A stretch of DNA of 64,000 nt, taken from positions 37,341 through 101,340 of the forward strand of contig NZ_FNFU01000010.1 of the NCBI RefSeq assembly GCF_900101115.1, written 5' to 3'. This DNA is from Cryobacterium psychrotolerans. GTDB lineage: Bacteria; Actinomycetota; Actinomycetes; Actinomycetales; Microbacteriaceae. A program made the translations under genes and the position numbers. The notes under the pieces are model-generated. The model saw only the letters and a program-made list of their open reading frames with translations, was not told the DNA's origin and did no database searches. Positions 1 through 9,546 of the stretch are shown here, one piece after another (the first letter of the stretch is position 1; every line of letters starts with the position of its first letter).

Positions 1-419
1 TCGAGACCTGGACAATCCGGCCGGCATACCGGCTGGAACGGCAGTGACAAAACCACTGCATCCCTGATCAGAGGTTCAAGATCCACGTGGTCGTCTTGAA
101 CCTCAAATTCAAAAGCTTCCTCTGAAGAATACGCGAAAAGCTCCGTAAACTCGACTTGGACAGGCAAGTCGATGTCAATCAGGCACCGACCGCACATTCC
201 GCTGGCGGTTCCGGACACGTCCGCGGTCACCAGGATGCCCTCGTGGATCGCCTCCAGCCGCAGGTCTGCCTCGAGGGTGGACCCCGCTTTCACGGCCACC
301 AGGCCTTCCCCGAGGTCTTCGGGCACCAGGATGTCGAGCTGGCGCTCATGCTGGATGCCGGGGCGGTTGATGAGGTCGCGGACATCGACTTTGTACGGTG
401 TCTTTTTGAACTTGGTCAC
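1..419 (-). CDS. YceD/DUF177 family protein, 3' part cut by window start
   Basis: This is the N-terminal 139 codons of a DUF177 (YceD-like) protein; the gene runs off the left edge. It starts VTKFKKTPYKVDVRDLINRP, the usual opening of actinobacterial members, from a GTG at 417-419, 11 bases after the transglutaminase stop. Two cysteine pairs are visible, MCGRCL and CRPDC, which suggest a small metal site; that is inference. In actinobacteria this gene normally precedes rpmF (ribosomal protein L32) and rnc, so those are expected just outside the window. The family is linked to rRNA or ribosome assembly and its molecular role is not settled. No strong Shine-Dalgarno precedes the GTG, so translation is probably coupled to the upstream gene. 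Confidence 0.85.
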   Translation of the reverse strand, partial: MTKFKKTPYKVDVRDLINRPGIQHERQLDILVPEDLGEGLVAVKAGSTLEADLRLEAIHEGILVTADVSGTASGMCGRCLIDIDLPVQVEFTELFAYSSEEAFEFEVQDDHVDLEPLIRDAVVLSLPFQPVCRPDCPGL

Positions 420-430
420 GAGGGGAAATT

Positions 431-2929
431 CTACGCGCCCTGCGAGGCAGCGCCGTCCCTCCGGGCGAGGACAGCCGGCCAGAGCGAGGCGGGGAGCGCG
501 GCGGCACGGATTCGCGTGCCGGTATCGGCGCCGGTCCGGATGGCGCCGATGACGAGGTCGAGGTCGTGGCAGACCGCCGGCCCGGTGCCCTGTTCCTCGG
601 ACCCGGGGCGCGCGAAGCGCTGCCGCTCGGCCGCGACCAGGAGTCGCTCGAGCGCCGCGGCAGCATCCGAACCGGCAGCGTCCGAACCGGCCCCGGGCGA
701 GCCGCTCCCCGAGGGGCCCGCCCCGGAGAGGCCGGGACGCAGCGCGAGGCGGCCGGCCAGCTCGCGCGGCGTCTCCGTGCCGCGAACCCGCACGGCGTGG
801 TCGACCGCGGTATCGGCCAGCTCCGCCCAGGCGTCCGCGGGACCTCCGCTCCCGGACAGGATCCTCCGCCTGCGGCGCAGGCGCCGGGCCAGGCGCACCA
901 CGCCCGGGGTCAGCAGCAGCGCCAGCACGAGCGCGAGGAACAGGCCGCTGCGGAGTAGCGTGGCGGCCTCCTGCTGCCGGGCCTGGGCGGCGGGCACCGC
1001 GCCGCTGTCCGCGGTGATGCCCCCGTCGTCGGAACGGGGAGCGGTCGTCGGCGCGGCAGAGGCCGGCACGTCCTCGGGGGTCGTCGCATCCGCCGGTCGG
1101 GCATAGTCGGGCACGGTCCCGCGCCCGGGGGTCGGTTCGAAGGGAACCCAGCCGACACCGACGAAGTACAGCTCGGGCCACGCGTGCAGGTCGTGCGAGT
1201 CGACCTCGTAGCGGTTCGTGTCGTCCTCCGCGCTCGACGAGGGCGAACCGGGCAGGTAGCCGACCGCGATGCGGGCGGGGATGCCGAGGGAGCGGGCCAT
1301 GACGGCCATCGCGGAGGAGAAGTGCACGCAATAGCCGCTCTTGACCTCGAGGAAGGTGCCGATGACATCCAGTCCCCCGCCGTCGTAGCCGTCTTCGACC
1401 GGGGCGTCGGTGTCGTAGTCGAAGGCGCTGCCGCGCAGATAGTCCTGCAGCGCCACCGCGGCGTCATAGTCCGAGGCGGCGCCCTCCGTCACGGACTTCG
1501 CGGTGGCGGCGATGATGGCGGGGCGCGGGAACGGCAGCTTGAGATTCGGCGCGACGCTCACCGGGTAGCGTCCGCGAGCAGCCCTCAGCTGCTCCGCGGT
1601 CGGCTGCAGTTCGAGCGCGGTGACGGTGTAGGTCTGCCCACGCGTGGTCGTGTTCGTGCTCTTGATGGTGTGAGTGAGGTTGTTCCAGAACCATCTGCCC
1701 TCAAGCCCCTCGACGCGGCTCGCCGGGTTGGGCGCGGGAAGCAGGTCCGTCTCCACCCCGTCGATGACGACGATCGTCGTCGTCTTCGTGGTCTTGACCT
1801 CGTCCGACAGGCCCGGCGGTCTCTCGATGCGGTCGACCGTGTTGCTCGTCGTCGCCGCATCGGACCGGGACGTCCAGGTCGTGCCGACGAACTGGTCGAG
1901 CGTCAGCAGCTTGAAATACGGCGGCGTTTTTGCCGTCGTGGTGTAGTGCAGCGCCGGCCCGGCATCCGGGCGTCGAAGGTCCTGGCCGAGGTCGATCATC
2001 GGGCTGACGCCGGCGCCGAACAGGGGTCCGCTGGAGCCCCCCGCGAACAGGTCGCCGTCCGAGATGGTCGGGGTTGCGGAACTGAGCAGGAGGGCGCTCA
2101 CGATGCCCAAACCGCCCACCGTGACCGCCGCCCAGGACGGCCCGGGGGCACGGCGGCGCACCGGCGAGTACACGCGCGCCGCCTCGCGGCCGGACGGCGG
2201 GCCGTTCGCCTCGGCGACCCGACGCAGGCGCACGTCCACGCGGAGCACCAGAAGATAGGCGGCCGCCGTGGCGATCAGCGCCACGGGGCTGGCCCCCTCG
2301 TCGAGCAGGAGTCCGGGCACCGCGACCGGGACCAGCACGGGCAGGCCCGCCAGCGCCGGCCAGCGCAGCGTCAGCGCGAGGGCATCCATCAGGACGGCGA
2401 TCAGCCCTGCTCCGGCGGCCAGGAGGAACAGGATGCCTTCGATCGGTTCGGCCGGGATGCTCTGCTGCTCGATGGAGGAGACGCCGGTGTCGACCAGGAG
2501 CCCGAACCGGTCGATTGTGTCCGGCGTCGGGATCAGCCAGAGCAGCCCGGTTCCCTGGCCGAACAGGAGGGTCAGGGTTGCCAGGAGCACGCCCAGCCCG
2601 ACGACCGGCACCAGCGCCGACGCGACGCGGGTGCGCCGGAGTACGGCCGCGGAAACGAGCACGATCGTGCCCACGAGCGCCATCGGCCACCACCACGAGG
2701 AGCCGCGTAGCAGCGGGCCGAGCACGGCGCTGCCGGCGAGCAGCAGGAGCAGCATGGCCAGGCTGAGCAGCCATCGCCCTCTCCCCCGCCCCGCGCCCGG
2801 GCGACCGCGGTTCGTCGCAGCGCCGCTTGTCACAGCACCGTTCGTCAGAGCGCCGTTCGTCACAGCGCCGCTTGTCACAGCGCCGCTTGTCCGAGCGCCG
2901 AGGCGCTCAAGCCTGGTCACGGACGGCAC
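431..2929 (-). CDS. TgpA-type membrane transglutaminase-like protein
   Basis: An 832-residue membrane protein of the DUF3488/TgpA_N plus transglutaminase-core family. The N-terminal part holds a run of hydrophobic segments (about residues 50-250), a long extracytoplasmic stretch follows, and the transglutaminase core lies around residues 480-620. The core shows the catalytic cysteine in GYCVHFSSAM (about 533), the histidine in DLHAWPE (about 582) and the closing FEPTPG. A further membrane segment (LFLALVLALLLTPGVV) and a cytoplasmic tail end the protein. It is the last of the moxR-DUF58-tgpA trio; the GTG start overlaps the DUF58 gene by 23 bases, indicating translational coupling. The substrate is unknown; cell-envelope peptide hydrolysis or crosslinking is the usual guess. 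The N-terminus carries a pentapeptide repeat described separately. Confidence 0.9.
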   Translation of the reverse strand: MPSVTRLERLGARTSGAVTSGAVTNGALTNGAVTSGAATNRGRPGAGRGRGRWLLSLAMLLLLLAGSAVLGPLLRGSSWWWPMALVGTIVLVSAAVLRRTRVASALVPVVGLGVLLATLTLLFGQGTGLLWLIPTPDTIDRFGLLVDTGVSSIEQQSIPAEPIEGILFLLAAGAGLIAVLMDALALTLRWPALAGLPVLVPVAVPGLLLDEGASPVALIATAAAYLLVLRVDVRLRRVAEANGPPSGREAARVYSPVRRRAPGPSWAAVTVGGLGIVSALLLSSATPTISDGDLFAGGSSGPLFGAGVSPMIDLGQDLRRPDAGPALHYTTTAKTPPYFKLLTLDQFVGTTWTSRSDAATTSNTVDRIERPPGLSDEVKTTKTTTIVVIDGVETDLLPAPNPASRVEGLEGRWFWNNLTHTIKSTNTTTRGQTYTVTALELQPTAEQLRAARGRYPVSVAPNLKLPFPRPAIIAATAKSVTEGAASDYDAAVALQDYLRGSAFDYDTDAPVEDGYDGGGLDVIGTFLEVKSGYCVHFSSAMAVMARSLGIPARIAVGYLPGSPSSSAEDDTNRYEVDSHDLHAWPELYFVGVGWVPFEPTPGRGTVPDYARPADATTPEDVPASAAPTTAPRSDDGGITADSGAVPAAQARQQEAATLLRSGLFLALVLALLLTPGVVRLARRLRRRRRILSGSGGPADAWAELADTAVDHAVRVRGTETPRELAGRLALRPGLSGAGPSGSGSPGAGSDAAGSDAAAALERLLVAAERQRFARPGSEEQGTGPAVCHDLDLVIGAIRTGADTGTRIRAAALPASLWPAVLARRDGAASQGA
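2811..2895. repeat. 15-bp tandem repeat inside the transglutaminase gene
   Basis: Five full copies of a 15-bp unit (consensus CGCCGYTYGTCACAG on the plus strand) start at 2821, 2836, 2851, 2866 and 2881. A partial copy lies at 2811-2820. The unit keeps the reading frame and encodes a repeated T-(S/N)-G-A-V pentapeptide at about residues 12-38, just before the first membrane segment. Such an array can gain or lose units by slippage without a frameshift. Confidence 0.9.
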
Positions 2930-4280
2930 CCCGTTCCTGCTGGGCCTGGTCCCAGGCCCCCGGGATGTCCCGGTGGCTGCGCAGCCCGATGCAGTGCCAC
3001 CCGGCGTCGCGCAGGCGCTCGAGGGCGCCGCGGCTCATGGTGTCCAGGACGAAGGCCACCGCCGGGGCGCAGCGGCCCCGGATCGCGGCGAGCTCGGCGG
3101 AATCCTGGGCGTCGATGTCGACGAGCACGGCGAAGGTCGGCAGCTGGCCGCCCAACCCCCGAGAGGCGTCGCCGCGCGGTGAGCTCGCCCGTTGGGCCTC
3201 AGCGCCGCGTTCCGCGGCACGCTGGACCGGCGCGATGTTCGCCAGGCCTTCGAGCAGCAGGCGGTCGCCGCCGGGAGCACTGAAGAAGCCGGGCGCGTCT
3301 CCGTGCAGCCCTCCCCGCCCCGCGGCGGCCGCCGGGGCCAGCTGGCTGGGCCCCAGTTCGATCAGCTCGACCCGAAAGCCCGCGTCGAGCAGGTGCACGC
3401 CCACGCAGGCCGTGAGTTCCACGGCGATTTCGAAGGCCTGGTCCTGGCGGCTCGTGCGCGCCGCGGCCTGGCTCGCCGAGTACTCCGGCCGCCCGCTCAG
3501 TGTGGTGTCGAGGATGATGCGCGCGGCCGGGTTGCTGCGCTGTTCCTCCTGGCGCACCATGATCTCGCCGTGCCGGGCGGTGGCCGGCCAGTTCACGCGT
3601 CGCATCGGGTCTCCCGGCCGGTATTCGCGGGCGATGAGTTCATCGGAGCTGGGGCTGATGTGCCGGACCAGCTCATGGATCGAACCGTCCCCGCTCCGGA
3701 TCGACCGGGCGTTGCCGGGCAGCGGGGTGACCCGGGGCGTGACGACGAGGTCGTGGGGCTCCCCGACGGGCCGCTCGCTGACCGCGAGGTCGAACGGGTC
3801 GGTGCGGCCGAGCATGAGCGGTCCGAGGTCGTAGACCCCCCGCCGCAGGGGCGTGAGGGTGTATTCGAGCCTCGCGGTGTCTCCCCCGGTGTCCGGGCCG
3901 CCCTCGTAGCGGTCGAGCGTCGGAAGCATGACGCTGCCCGGCACCGTGATCCCCGCCGACGCCGTGTCGCGCCAGCGGGATCCGGAGACCGGCCGGGAGG
4001 ACAGGTTGCGCACGCGCAGCGCGACGACGGCGTCGCTTCCGGCCGGCACGATCACCGGTCGGATGGCGCGGCTGAGCTGCACCCTGGCCGGCCGGACGGT
4101 GACGTAGACCAGCGCGACGACGGGCACGGCCAGGAGCAGGCAGGCGACGAACAGGAGGTCGCGCCGGTCGATCACGAGAGCGTTGAGGAAGAGTGCGCCG
4201 CCGACGGCGAGGAACATCCCGCCGCGCCGGGTGAGACGCGGGAACCAGACCGGACGGACACGTCGTCGCTGCCGGGACAT
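2907..4280 (-). CDS. DUF58 domain membrane protein
   Basis: A 457-residue DUF58 protein. Two hydrophobic segments near the N-terminus (about 21-60) are followed by a beta-rich region and the hallmark motif REYRPGDPMRRVNWPATAR near residue 220; a vWA-like fold follows. DUF58 proteins are encoded beside MoxR ATPases and TgpA transglutaminases, as here, and are thought to form a MoxR-dependent envelope assembly or chaperone system. The gene lies 5 bases from the MoxR gene and overlaps the transglutaminase gene, so all three should be on one transcript. The low-complexity stretch around residues 320-370 (A/G/R-rich) is probably disordered. Precise function unknown. Confidence 0.9.
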   Translation of the reverse strand: MSRQRRRVRPVWFPRLTRRGGMFLAVGGALFLNALVIDRRDLLFVACLLLAVPVVALVYVTVRPARVQLSRAIRPVIVPAGSDAVVALRVRNLSSRPVSGSRWRDTASAGITVPGSVMLPTLDRYEGGPDTGGDTARLEYTLTPLRRGVYDLGPLMLGRTDPFDLAVSERPVGEPHDLVVTPRVTPLPGNARSIRSGDGSIHELVRHISPSSDELIAREYRPGDPMRRVNWPATARHGEIMVRQEEQRSNPAARIILDTTLSGRPEYSASQAAARTSRQDQAFEIAVELTACVGVHLLDAGFRVELIELGPSQLAPAAAAGRGGLHGDAPGFFSAPGGDRLLLEGLANIAPVQRAAERGAEAQRASSPRGDASRGLGGQLPTFAVLVDIDAQDSAELAAIRGRCAPAVAFVLDTMSRGALERLRDAGWHCIGLRSHRDIPGAWDQAQQERGAVRDQA

Positions 4281-4285
4281 GACGG

Positions 4286-5326
4286 TTAGGGTCTGGCCTG
4301 CGAACCCACCGGCACCGGGGTCGCTGCGACGATCCGCGCGACGACCTCTTCGATGAGGGGGCCGCTGTCCTGGTGGTGGTGACCGAGCGCCCGGCTGGTG
4401 GGAACCAGTCGGTGGCCGAGCACGGCGACGGCGAGGGAGTCGATGTCGTCAGGCAGCACGTACTCCCGCCCGTGGAGGGCGGCCTGCGCCTTGGCCGCAC
4501 GGATGAGCTGGAGGGTCGCCCGGGGGCTGGCACCGAGCCGGAGGTCGCGGTCTTCGCGCGTGGCGCGCACGAGGTTGACGGCGTACTCCTTGACCGCGCC
4601 GGAAGCGAAGACGCTTCGCGCGGTCGTCATCATCGCCCGGAGTTCCGCCCCGGACACGACGGCCCTGATCAGCGAGAGCGGGCTCGTGGTGTCCCGGGAA
4701 TCGAGCATGGCCAGCTCGGAGTCGATGTCGGGGTAGCCCATGGAGATGCGGGCCATGAAGCGGTCGCGCTGCGCCTCCGGCAGGGCATACGTGCCCTCCA
4801 TCTCGATCGGGTTCTGGGTGGCCACAACGGTGAACGGGCTCGCCAGCGGGTATGTGGTCCCGTCGACGGTGACCTGTCGCTCCTCCATGCACTCGAGCAG
4901 CGCGGACTGGGTCTTCGGGCTGGCCCGGTTGATCTCGTCGCCGATCACGATGTTCGCGAAAACGGCGCCCCGCTTGAATTCGAACCGGCGCTCGGCCTGG
5001 TTGAACACCGATACCCCGGTCACATCGGAGGGGAGCAGGTCCGGCGTGAACTGGATGCGGCTGACCGTGCAGTCGACCGACCTGGCCAGCGCCTTAGCGA
5101 GCATGGTCTTGCCGACTCCCGGCACGTCTTCGATGAGAAGGTGCCCCTCGGCCAGCAGCACGGTGAGTGCCGTCTGCACAGCGGAGTGTTTGCCGTCGAT
5201 GACCATTTCGACGTTGCGGATGATCGCGCGGCCCGCGTTCGCCACGTCCGCGAACGTCACCGCTGCCCCACGCTCGACCGGCGCGACGGTGGAATCCGTC
5301 GGCAGTCCGGTCGGGAACGGGCTCAT
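4286..5326 (-). CDS. MoxR family AAA+ ATPase
   Basis: A 346-residue AAA+ ATPase of the MoxR (AAA_3) type. Walker A is [10 protein letters not shown] (about residues 70-80), Walker B is IVIGDEIN (about 128-135), and the conserved [23 protein letters not shown] and LPEAQRDRF motifs follow. The C-terminal part matches the AAA lid. MoxR ATPases act as chaperones that remodel or activate partner proteins, usually the DUF58 or vWA protein encoded next door; here the DUF58 gene lies 5 bases downstream. The start overlaps the coaD stop by 4 bases (ATGA), a typical coupled junction. The partner in this organism is inference from gene order. Confidence 0.92.
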   Translation of the reverse strand: MSPFPTGLPTDSTVAPVERGAAVTFADVANAGRAIIRNVEMVIDGKHSAVQTALTVLLAEGHLLIEDVPGVGKTMLAKALARSVDCTVSRIQFTPDLLPSDVTGVSVFNQAERRFEFKRGAVFANIVIGDEINRASPKTQSALLECMEERQVTVDGTTYPLASPFTVVATQNPIEMEGTYALPEAQRDRFMARISMGYPDIDSELAMLDSRDTTSPLSLIRAVVSGAELRAMMTTARSVFASGAVKEYAVNLVRATREDRDLRLGASPRATLQLIRAAKAQAALHGREYVLPDDIDSLAVAVLGHRLVPTSRALGHHHQDSGPLIEEVVARIVAATPVPVGSQARP

Positions 5327-5811
5327 ACCATCGACCTCTGGAGGTAGGAGGCCACGGCCGGCGGGACGTACGGGGAGATATCCCCGCCGAGCCCGGCCAC
5401 CTGGCGGACCAGCGAGCTCGAGACGTGCGCGTGGGCGGGGTCGGGGAGCATGAAGATGGTCTCCACGGCGGCGAGGTTTCGGTTGACGATCGCCATCGGC
5501 GTTTCGTAGGCCACGTCGATCTGCGACCGGATGCCCTTGACCAGCACGCTGGCCCCGACCTCGACGCAGTAGTCGACGAGCAGGCCGACGCTCCAGGACG
5601 ACACGATGACGTTGCCCTGCAGGCCGATGTCGCGGATCGACTGGTCGAGCAGTGAGACGCGCTGGGCGATCGGCAGCAGGGCCGATTTGGCCGGGTTGTG
5701 CACGACGAGCACGTGGAGCTCGTCGAAGAGCCCGGCGGCCCGCTCAATCACGTCGAGGTGACCGAGCGTGACGGGGTCGAATGATCCAGGGACGACGGCG
5801 ATCCTGCGCAT
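5323..5811 (-). CDS. coaD: phosphopantetheine adenylyltransferase
   Basis: CoaD transfers AMP from ATP to 4'-phosphopantetheine, the fourth step of coenzyme A synthesis, in the cytoplasm. The protein begins [20 protein letters not shown], which contains the nucleotidyl-transferase TxGH motif (TLGH). The second nucleotide-binding motif (SSSLVRQ) lies near residue 130. With this start the length is 162 residues, as expected. The ATG at 5809-5811 is preferred over a GTG three codons upstream because AGGGTG lies at the right distance. The gene sits between recG and the moxR operon and overlaps moxR by 4 bases. Confidence 0.96.
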   Translation of the reverse strand: MRRIAVVPGSFDPVTLGHLDVIERAAGLFDELHVLVVHNPAKSALLPIAQRVSLLDQSIRDIGLQGNVIVSSWSVGLLVDYCVEVGASVLVKGIRSQIDVAYETPMAIVNRNLAAVETIFMLPDPAHAHVSSSLVRQVAGLGGDISPYVPPAVASYLQRSMV

Positions 5812-5876
5812 ACAAATCACCCTAGCGCCACGGCGTGCCCGGCGCAGCCGATACCGGCAAGCTCAAAGCCGACCTC

Positions 5877-8129
5877 TCAGCCCTTGCTCAGAGAGGCCCG
5901 CTCGGAGTCGTCGAGCCTGCGCCGGACCGCCTCCTGCAGGGCCGGGACGCTCCGCAGTGCCGGGTCGCCGCCGATGAGGCGCTGCGCGCGGGCGCGGGCC
6001 TCGGCGATGATGTCGCCGTCGGTGGCGACGCGCAGCAGACGCAGCGACGACCGACCGCCGGACTGGATGCTGCCGAGCACGTCACCCTCCTGGCGAAGCT
6101 CCAGGTCGACCTGGGCCAGTTCGAACCCGTCGAGGGTGGCCGCGACGGCCTCGACGCGCTCGCGCGCCAGCGACCCGGCCTCCGCCGACGTGACCAGCAG
6201 GCAGAGCCCGGGAACCTCGCCCCGGCCCACGCGCCCGCGCAGCTGGTGCAGTTGCGATACGCCGAACCGGTCGGCATCCATCACCACCATGGCCGACGCG
6301 TTCGCGACGTCGACGCCGACCTCGATCACGGTCGTCGCGACGAGCACGTCGATCTCCCCGGCGGCGAACGCGCGCATGGTCTGGTCTTTCAGTTCGCTCG
6401 TCATGCGGCCGTGCAGCGGGGCAATCCGGGCCGACGCGAGGGCGGGTTTGCGCTTCAGCTCCTCGAGCAGGACCTCCACCGACGTCGGCGCGCCGGCATC
6501 CGCGGCCGCGGCACCGGGACCGATCGTCGCGCCCTCGATCGTTTCGCCCTGCTCGGGCTCCTTCGGCGCGATCGCGGGGCAGACGACGAACGCCTGGCGG
6601 CCGAGCGCGAGTTCCTCGGCGAGCCGGTCCCACACCCGCAGCGCCCAGTTCGGTTTGTCGGCCAGCGGCACGACAAAGCTCTCGATGCCGGCACGGCCGG
6701 CCGGGAGCATGGCGATCGTGCTGACATCCAGGTCGCCGAAGACGGTCATCGCGATCGTGCGCGGAATCGGGGTGGCGGTGAGCACGAGCACATGCGGCGG
6801 GATGGCGCCCTTGAGGCGCAGCGCCTCGCGCTGGTCCACCCCGAACCGGTGCTGCTCGTCGACGACGACGAGGCCGAGGTCGAAGAAGGAGACGGATTCG
6901 CCCAGCAGCGCGTGCGTGCCGATCACGATCCGGGCCTGGCCGGAGACCATCCGCAGCAGGGCGCGGCGGCGGTCGGCGACCGGCAGCTGCCCGGTCAGCA
7001 GCACGGGCATGAGCTCCGCGGCGAGGTCGGGCCCGAGGGTGGCCACGATCGAGCGGAGGTGCTGCCCGGCGAGCACCTCGGTCGGGGCGAGGAGCGCGGC
7101 CTGGCCGCCGCTGTCGGCGACGGCGAGCATGGCCCGGAGGGCGACGACGGTCTTGCCGGAGCCGACCTCGCCCTGCACGAGCCGGTTCATCGGGGAGCCC
7201 TGCGCGATGTCGCGGGCGATCTCGGAGCCGACGGTGTTCTGGTCGGCGGTGAGCCGGAACGGCAGCGCGGCGTCGAAGCGTTCGAGGAAGCCGCCGGGAA
7301 CGGGGACCCGGGGCGTAGTGTGCCGCTCGCGCAGCACGGTGTGCTGCTGCACCAGGGCACACTGCAGCACGAACGCCTCGGTGAAGCGCAGGGTGTCCCT
7401 GGCCGCGTCCCAGTCCGTGTCCGACTCCGGGCGGTGGATCTTCTCGAGCGCGGAGCCGTGCGCCAGGAGCCCGCGCTCCGTGCGCAGGTCGTCGGGAATC
7501 GGGTCGGGCACCGCGCCCAGGCTGTCCAGGAGGATCTCGATCGACTTCTGCACCTGCCAGCTCGCGACCGTGCCGGTGGCGGGGTAGATCGGGATCGGTG
7601 CTTCCGCCCAGCGCCTGGCGGCGGTCGCATCCAGGGGCGCGGCATCCGATTCGGCGTCGAAGAGCTGGTAGTCGGGGTGCGCCAGCTGCAGGTTGCCCCG
7701 GTAGTCGGAGACCTTGCCGGCGAAGATGCCGCGCACGCCGGGCGACAGTTCCCGGGAGCGCCAGGCCTGGTTGAAGAAGGTGAGGGTGAGGATGCCCTTG
7801 CCGTCGGAGATCTTGACCTCGAGGATCGATCCGCGGCGCGCCTTCATGCTGCGTTCACGCACCTCGAGGACCTCGGCGACGATCGTGACGTTCTCGTCGA
7901 CGGGAAGCTGGCTGAGCGCGGTGAGTTCGCCGCGGCGGGCGTAGCGACGCGGGTAGTGGCTGAGCAGGTCGCCGACGGTGGCGACGCCGAACGCCTTCGC
8001 CAGCGCGGTGGCGGTGCGCCCGCCGAGCACGTTCTGCAGTTTGCTGTCCAGGGTGACGGCATCGGTGCGCGCATCGGCATCGCGCGCATCGGCACCGTCG
8101 ATGCCTGCGTCTGCGCCCGATCCGGTCAT
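5877..8129 (-). CDS. recG: ATP-dependent DNA helicase RecG
   Basis: RecG remodels stalled replication forks and branch-migrates Holliday junctions. The 750-residue protein has the N-terminal wedge (OB-fold) region, then Walker A GEVGSGKTVVA (about 321), the DEQHRFGVDQ box (about 425), LTATPIPRT, and the C-terminal QLRGRVGRG motif VI (about 630). The start chosen is the ATG at 8127-8129 (MTGSGADAGI). An N-terminal D/A-rich stretch is probably unstructured. A Pro/Glu/Gly/Ala-rich insertion (about residues 525-550) lies between helicase motifs IV and V and looks lineage-specific. It lies 25 bases after the TPR gene and upstream of coaD. Confidence 0.96.
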   Translation of the reverse strand: MTGSGADAGIDGADARDADARTDAVTLDSKLQNVLGGRTATALAKAFGVATVGDLLSHYPRRYARRGELTALSQLPVDENVTIVAEVLEVRERSMKARRGSILEVKISDGKGILTLTFFNQAWRSRELSPGVRGIFAGKVSDYRGNLQLAHPDYQLFDAESDAAPLDATAARRWAEAPIPIYPATGTVASWQVQKSIEILLDSLGAVPDPIPDDLRTERGLLAHGSALEKIHRPESDTDWDAARDTLRFTEAFVLQCALVQQHTVLRERHTTPRVPVPGGFLERFDAALPFRLTADQNTVGSEIARDIAQGSPMNRLVQGEVGSGKTVVALRAMLAVADSGGQAALLAPTEVLAGQHLRSIVATLGPDLAAELMPVLLTGQLPVADRRRALLRMVSGQARIVIGTHALLGESVSFFDLGLVVVDEQHRFGVDQREALRLKGAIPPHVLVLTATPIPRTIAMTVFGDLDVSTIAMLPAGRAGIESFVVPLADKPNWALRVWDRLAEELALGRQAFVVCPAIAPKEPEQGETIEGATIGPGAAAADAGAPTSVEVLLEELKRKPALASARIAPLHGRMTSELKDQTMRAFAAGEIDVLVATTVIEVGVDVANASAMVVMDADRFGVSQLHQLRGRVGRGEVPGLCLLVTSAEAGSLARERVEAVAATLDGFELAQVDLELRQEGDVLGSIQSGGRSSLRLLRVATDGDIIAEARARAQRLIGGDPALRSVPALQEAVRRRLDDSERASLSKG

Positions 8130-8154
8130 ACTTCGATCGTAGGCGGGGGGCCCG

Positions 8155-8904
8155 TCATCTCTGGTGATCGTCAACCTCGGCCAGCTGGGCGAGTTCGGCC
8201 TGGACGAACTTTTCGTCCGGACGCTCGGCGGCGAGCTCCTGCTGGATGGCGAGCGCCTCGTCGCGTCGGCCGAGGGTGCGGAGGCACCGGGCCACGCCCC
8301 ACCGCCCGATGAAACGCTGCTCCGGTGTGCCGACATCGGTCGCGACGGTGAGCGCCAGTTCGAACTCCCCGAGGGCCTCCTCCGGCCGGCCGGAGTCGTG
8401 CAGGTACCAGGCGAGGTTGTTGTGCAGGGCGACGCCCCAGCGGCGGGTGCGGTCATCCGTCGCCTTGTCCAGCACGAGCAGCCCCTCGATCGTCCACTCT
8501 TCCTCGTGCCCGGAGTCGGACACGGCAAGCATGTGCAGGGCGTCGAGGGCGATGAACTGCGCGCCGGCGGATGCAGCCTCCCGCGCGGCGAGGGTGAACA
8601 GCGGCACGGCCTGCTCCTGCTCCCCGGCCGACCGGTACAGCCGGCCGCGCTCCAGTGCGGCGCGGGCCCGCACGCGGCCGGAGGGCGACTGTATGTCTAT
8701 GTCGTCGAGCACGGCGTGGCCCTCGTCGAAGCTCCCCTGCAGCCCCAGGGCGCGCGCCAGCTGGGTCTGCAGCTCCGCCCTCGCGTCGTCGTCGTGCGCG
8801 GCGTCCGCTTCGGCGCGGCGGAAGCGCTCGGCCGACGCTGCGGGGTCGTGGAAGTCCCAGAGCGCATCGAGCAGGGTCTGGCTGATCGGCGAGGAGACGG
8901 TCAT
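8155..8904 (-). CDS. TPR-like repeat protein, function unknown
   Basis: A 249-residue soluble protein made of tandem helix pairs of TPR character. Recognisable units include ARALGLQGSFDEGHAVLDDI, AGEQEQAVPLFTLAAREA, SGRPEEALGEFELALTVA and LGRRDEALAIQQELAAERP. It has no signal peptide or membrane segment. Similar proteins are encoded upstream of recG in related actinobacteria. A scaffold or partner-binding role is inferred only from the fold. It is the first gene of the minus-strand run leading to recG and is divergent from rsmD, with 63 bases between the two starts. Confidence 0.8.
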   Translation of the reverse strand: MTVSSPISQTLLDALWDFHDPAASAERFRRAEADAAHDDDARAELQTQLARALGLQGSFDEGHAVLDDIDIQSPSGRVRARAALERGRLYRSAGEQEQAVPLFTLAAREAASAGAQFIALDALHMLAVSDSGHEEEWTIEGLLVLDKATDDRTRRWGVALHNNLAWYLHDSGRPEEALGEFELALTVATDVGTPEQRFIGRWGVARCLRTLGRRDEALAIQQELAAERPDEKFVQAELAQLAEVDDHQR

Positions 8905-8967
8905 CCATCCATCCTGACATCACCTCGACCCCCTCACCAGCACCCCGAACGATAGGCTCGAGAGGAG

Positions 8968-9540
8968 ATGACGCGAATTGTCGCCGGGTTTGCCGGCTCT
9001 CTGACCCTGGCCGTTCCGAAGGCCGGCACCCGGCCCACCAGCGACCGGGTGCGCGAGGCGATCTTCTCGGCGCTCGACGCCCGCGACGCGGTGCGCGGTG
9101 CCCGCGTTCTGGACCTGTATGCCGGATCCGGGGCCCTCGGACTCGAGGCTGCCAGTCGCGGCGGGCGAATCGTGACGCTGGTCGAGAATAGCTTCAGCGC
9201 GGCTCAACTGTGCAAGAAGAACACCGAGGCGGTGCTGCGGGCAGCGCCCAAACGCGATGCCCCACGGATTCGCGTGGTCGGGCAGGCGGTTCAGTCGTTC
9301 CTGGCCGGTACCCCCGACGGTTTCGACCTCGTCTTCCTCGACCCGCCGTACGACCTCACGGACGCCGAGCTCGCCGGCAACCTCGCCGCTCTGGCCCCGC
9401 TGCTCGATCCGGATGCGCTGGTCATCGTGGAGCGGAGCTCCCGGTCGCCCGAACCCGACTGGGGCCCCGGCCTGAGGCTCGAGCGCCGCAAGGACTACGG
9501 CGACACCACCGTCTGGACGGCCTCCCCCGTCGCCCCCTGA
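8968..9540 (+). CDS. rsmD: 16S rRNA (guanine(966)-N(2))-methyltransferase RsmD
   Basis: RsmD methylates G966 of 16S rRNA in the assembling 30S subunit using S-adenosylmethionine. The 190-residue protein begins MTRIVAGFAGSLTL and has the family PTSDRVREAIFSAL segment. The SAM-binding motif I is VLDLYAGSGALGLEA (about 47-61), and the catalytic DPPYD (about 128) is present. Full length for the family. The gene is divergent from the TPR-recG run and convergent with thiL; a large palindrome lies directly behind it and probably ends transcription. rsmD is often next to coaD; here recG and the TPR gene lie between. Confidence 0.95.
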   Translation: MTRIVAGFAGSLTLAVPKAGTRPTSDRVREAIFSALDARDAVRGARVLDLYAGSGALGLEAASRGGRIVTLVENSFSAAQLCKKNTEAVLRAAPKRDAPRIRVVGQAVQSFLAGTPDGFDLVFLDPPYDLTDAELAGNLAALAPLLDPDALVIVERSSRSPEPDWGPGLRLERRKDYGDTTVWTASPVAP

Positions 9541-9546
9541 CCTCCC

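Noticed and set aside
2811..2895. Possible CRISPR array
   Set aside because: Units are 15 bp, directly adjacent without spacers, and lie within a coding frame. No CRISPR array or cas gene is seen anywhere in the window.
5835..8312. Long open frame on the plus strand opposite recG
   Set aside because: It is the antisense of a certain recG gene; high GC produces long antisense frames and the protein shows no family motif. The same holds for the long plus-strand frames opposite the CtpE-like ATPase (27307-29598) and the transglutaminase (1184-2710).
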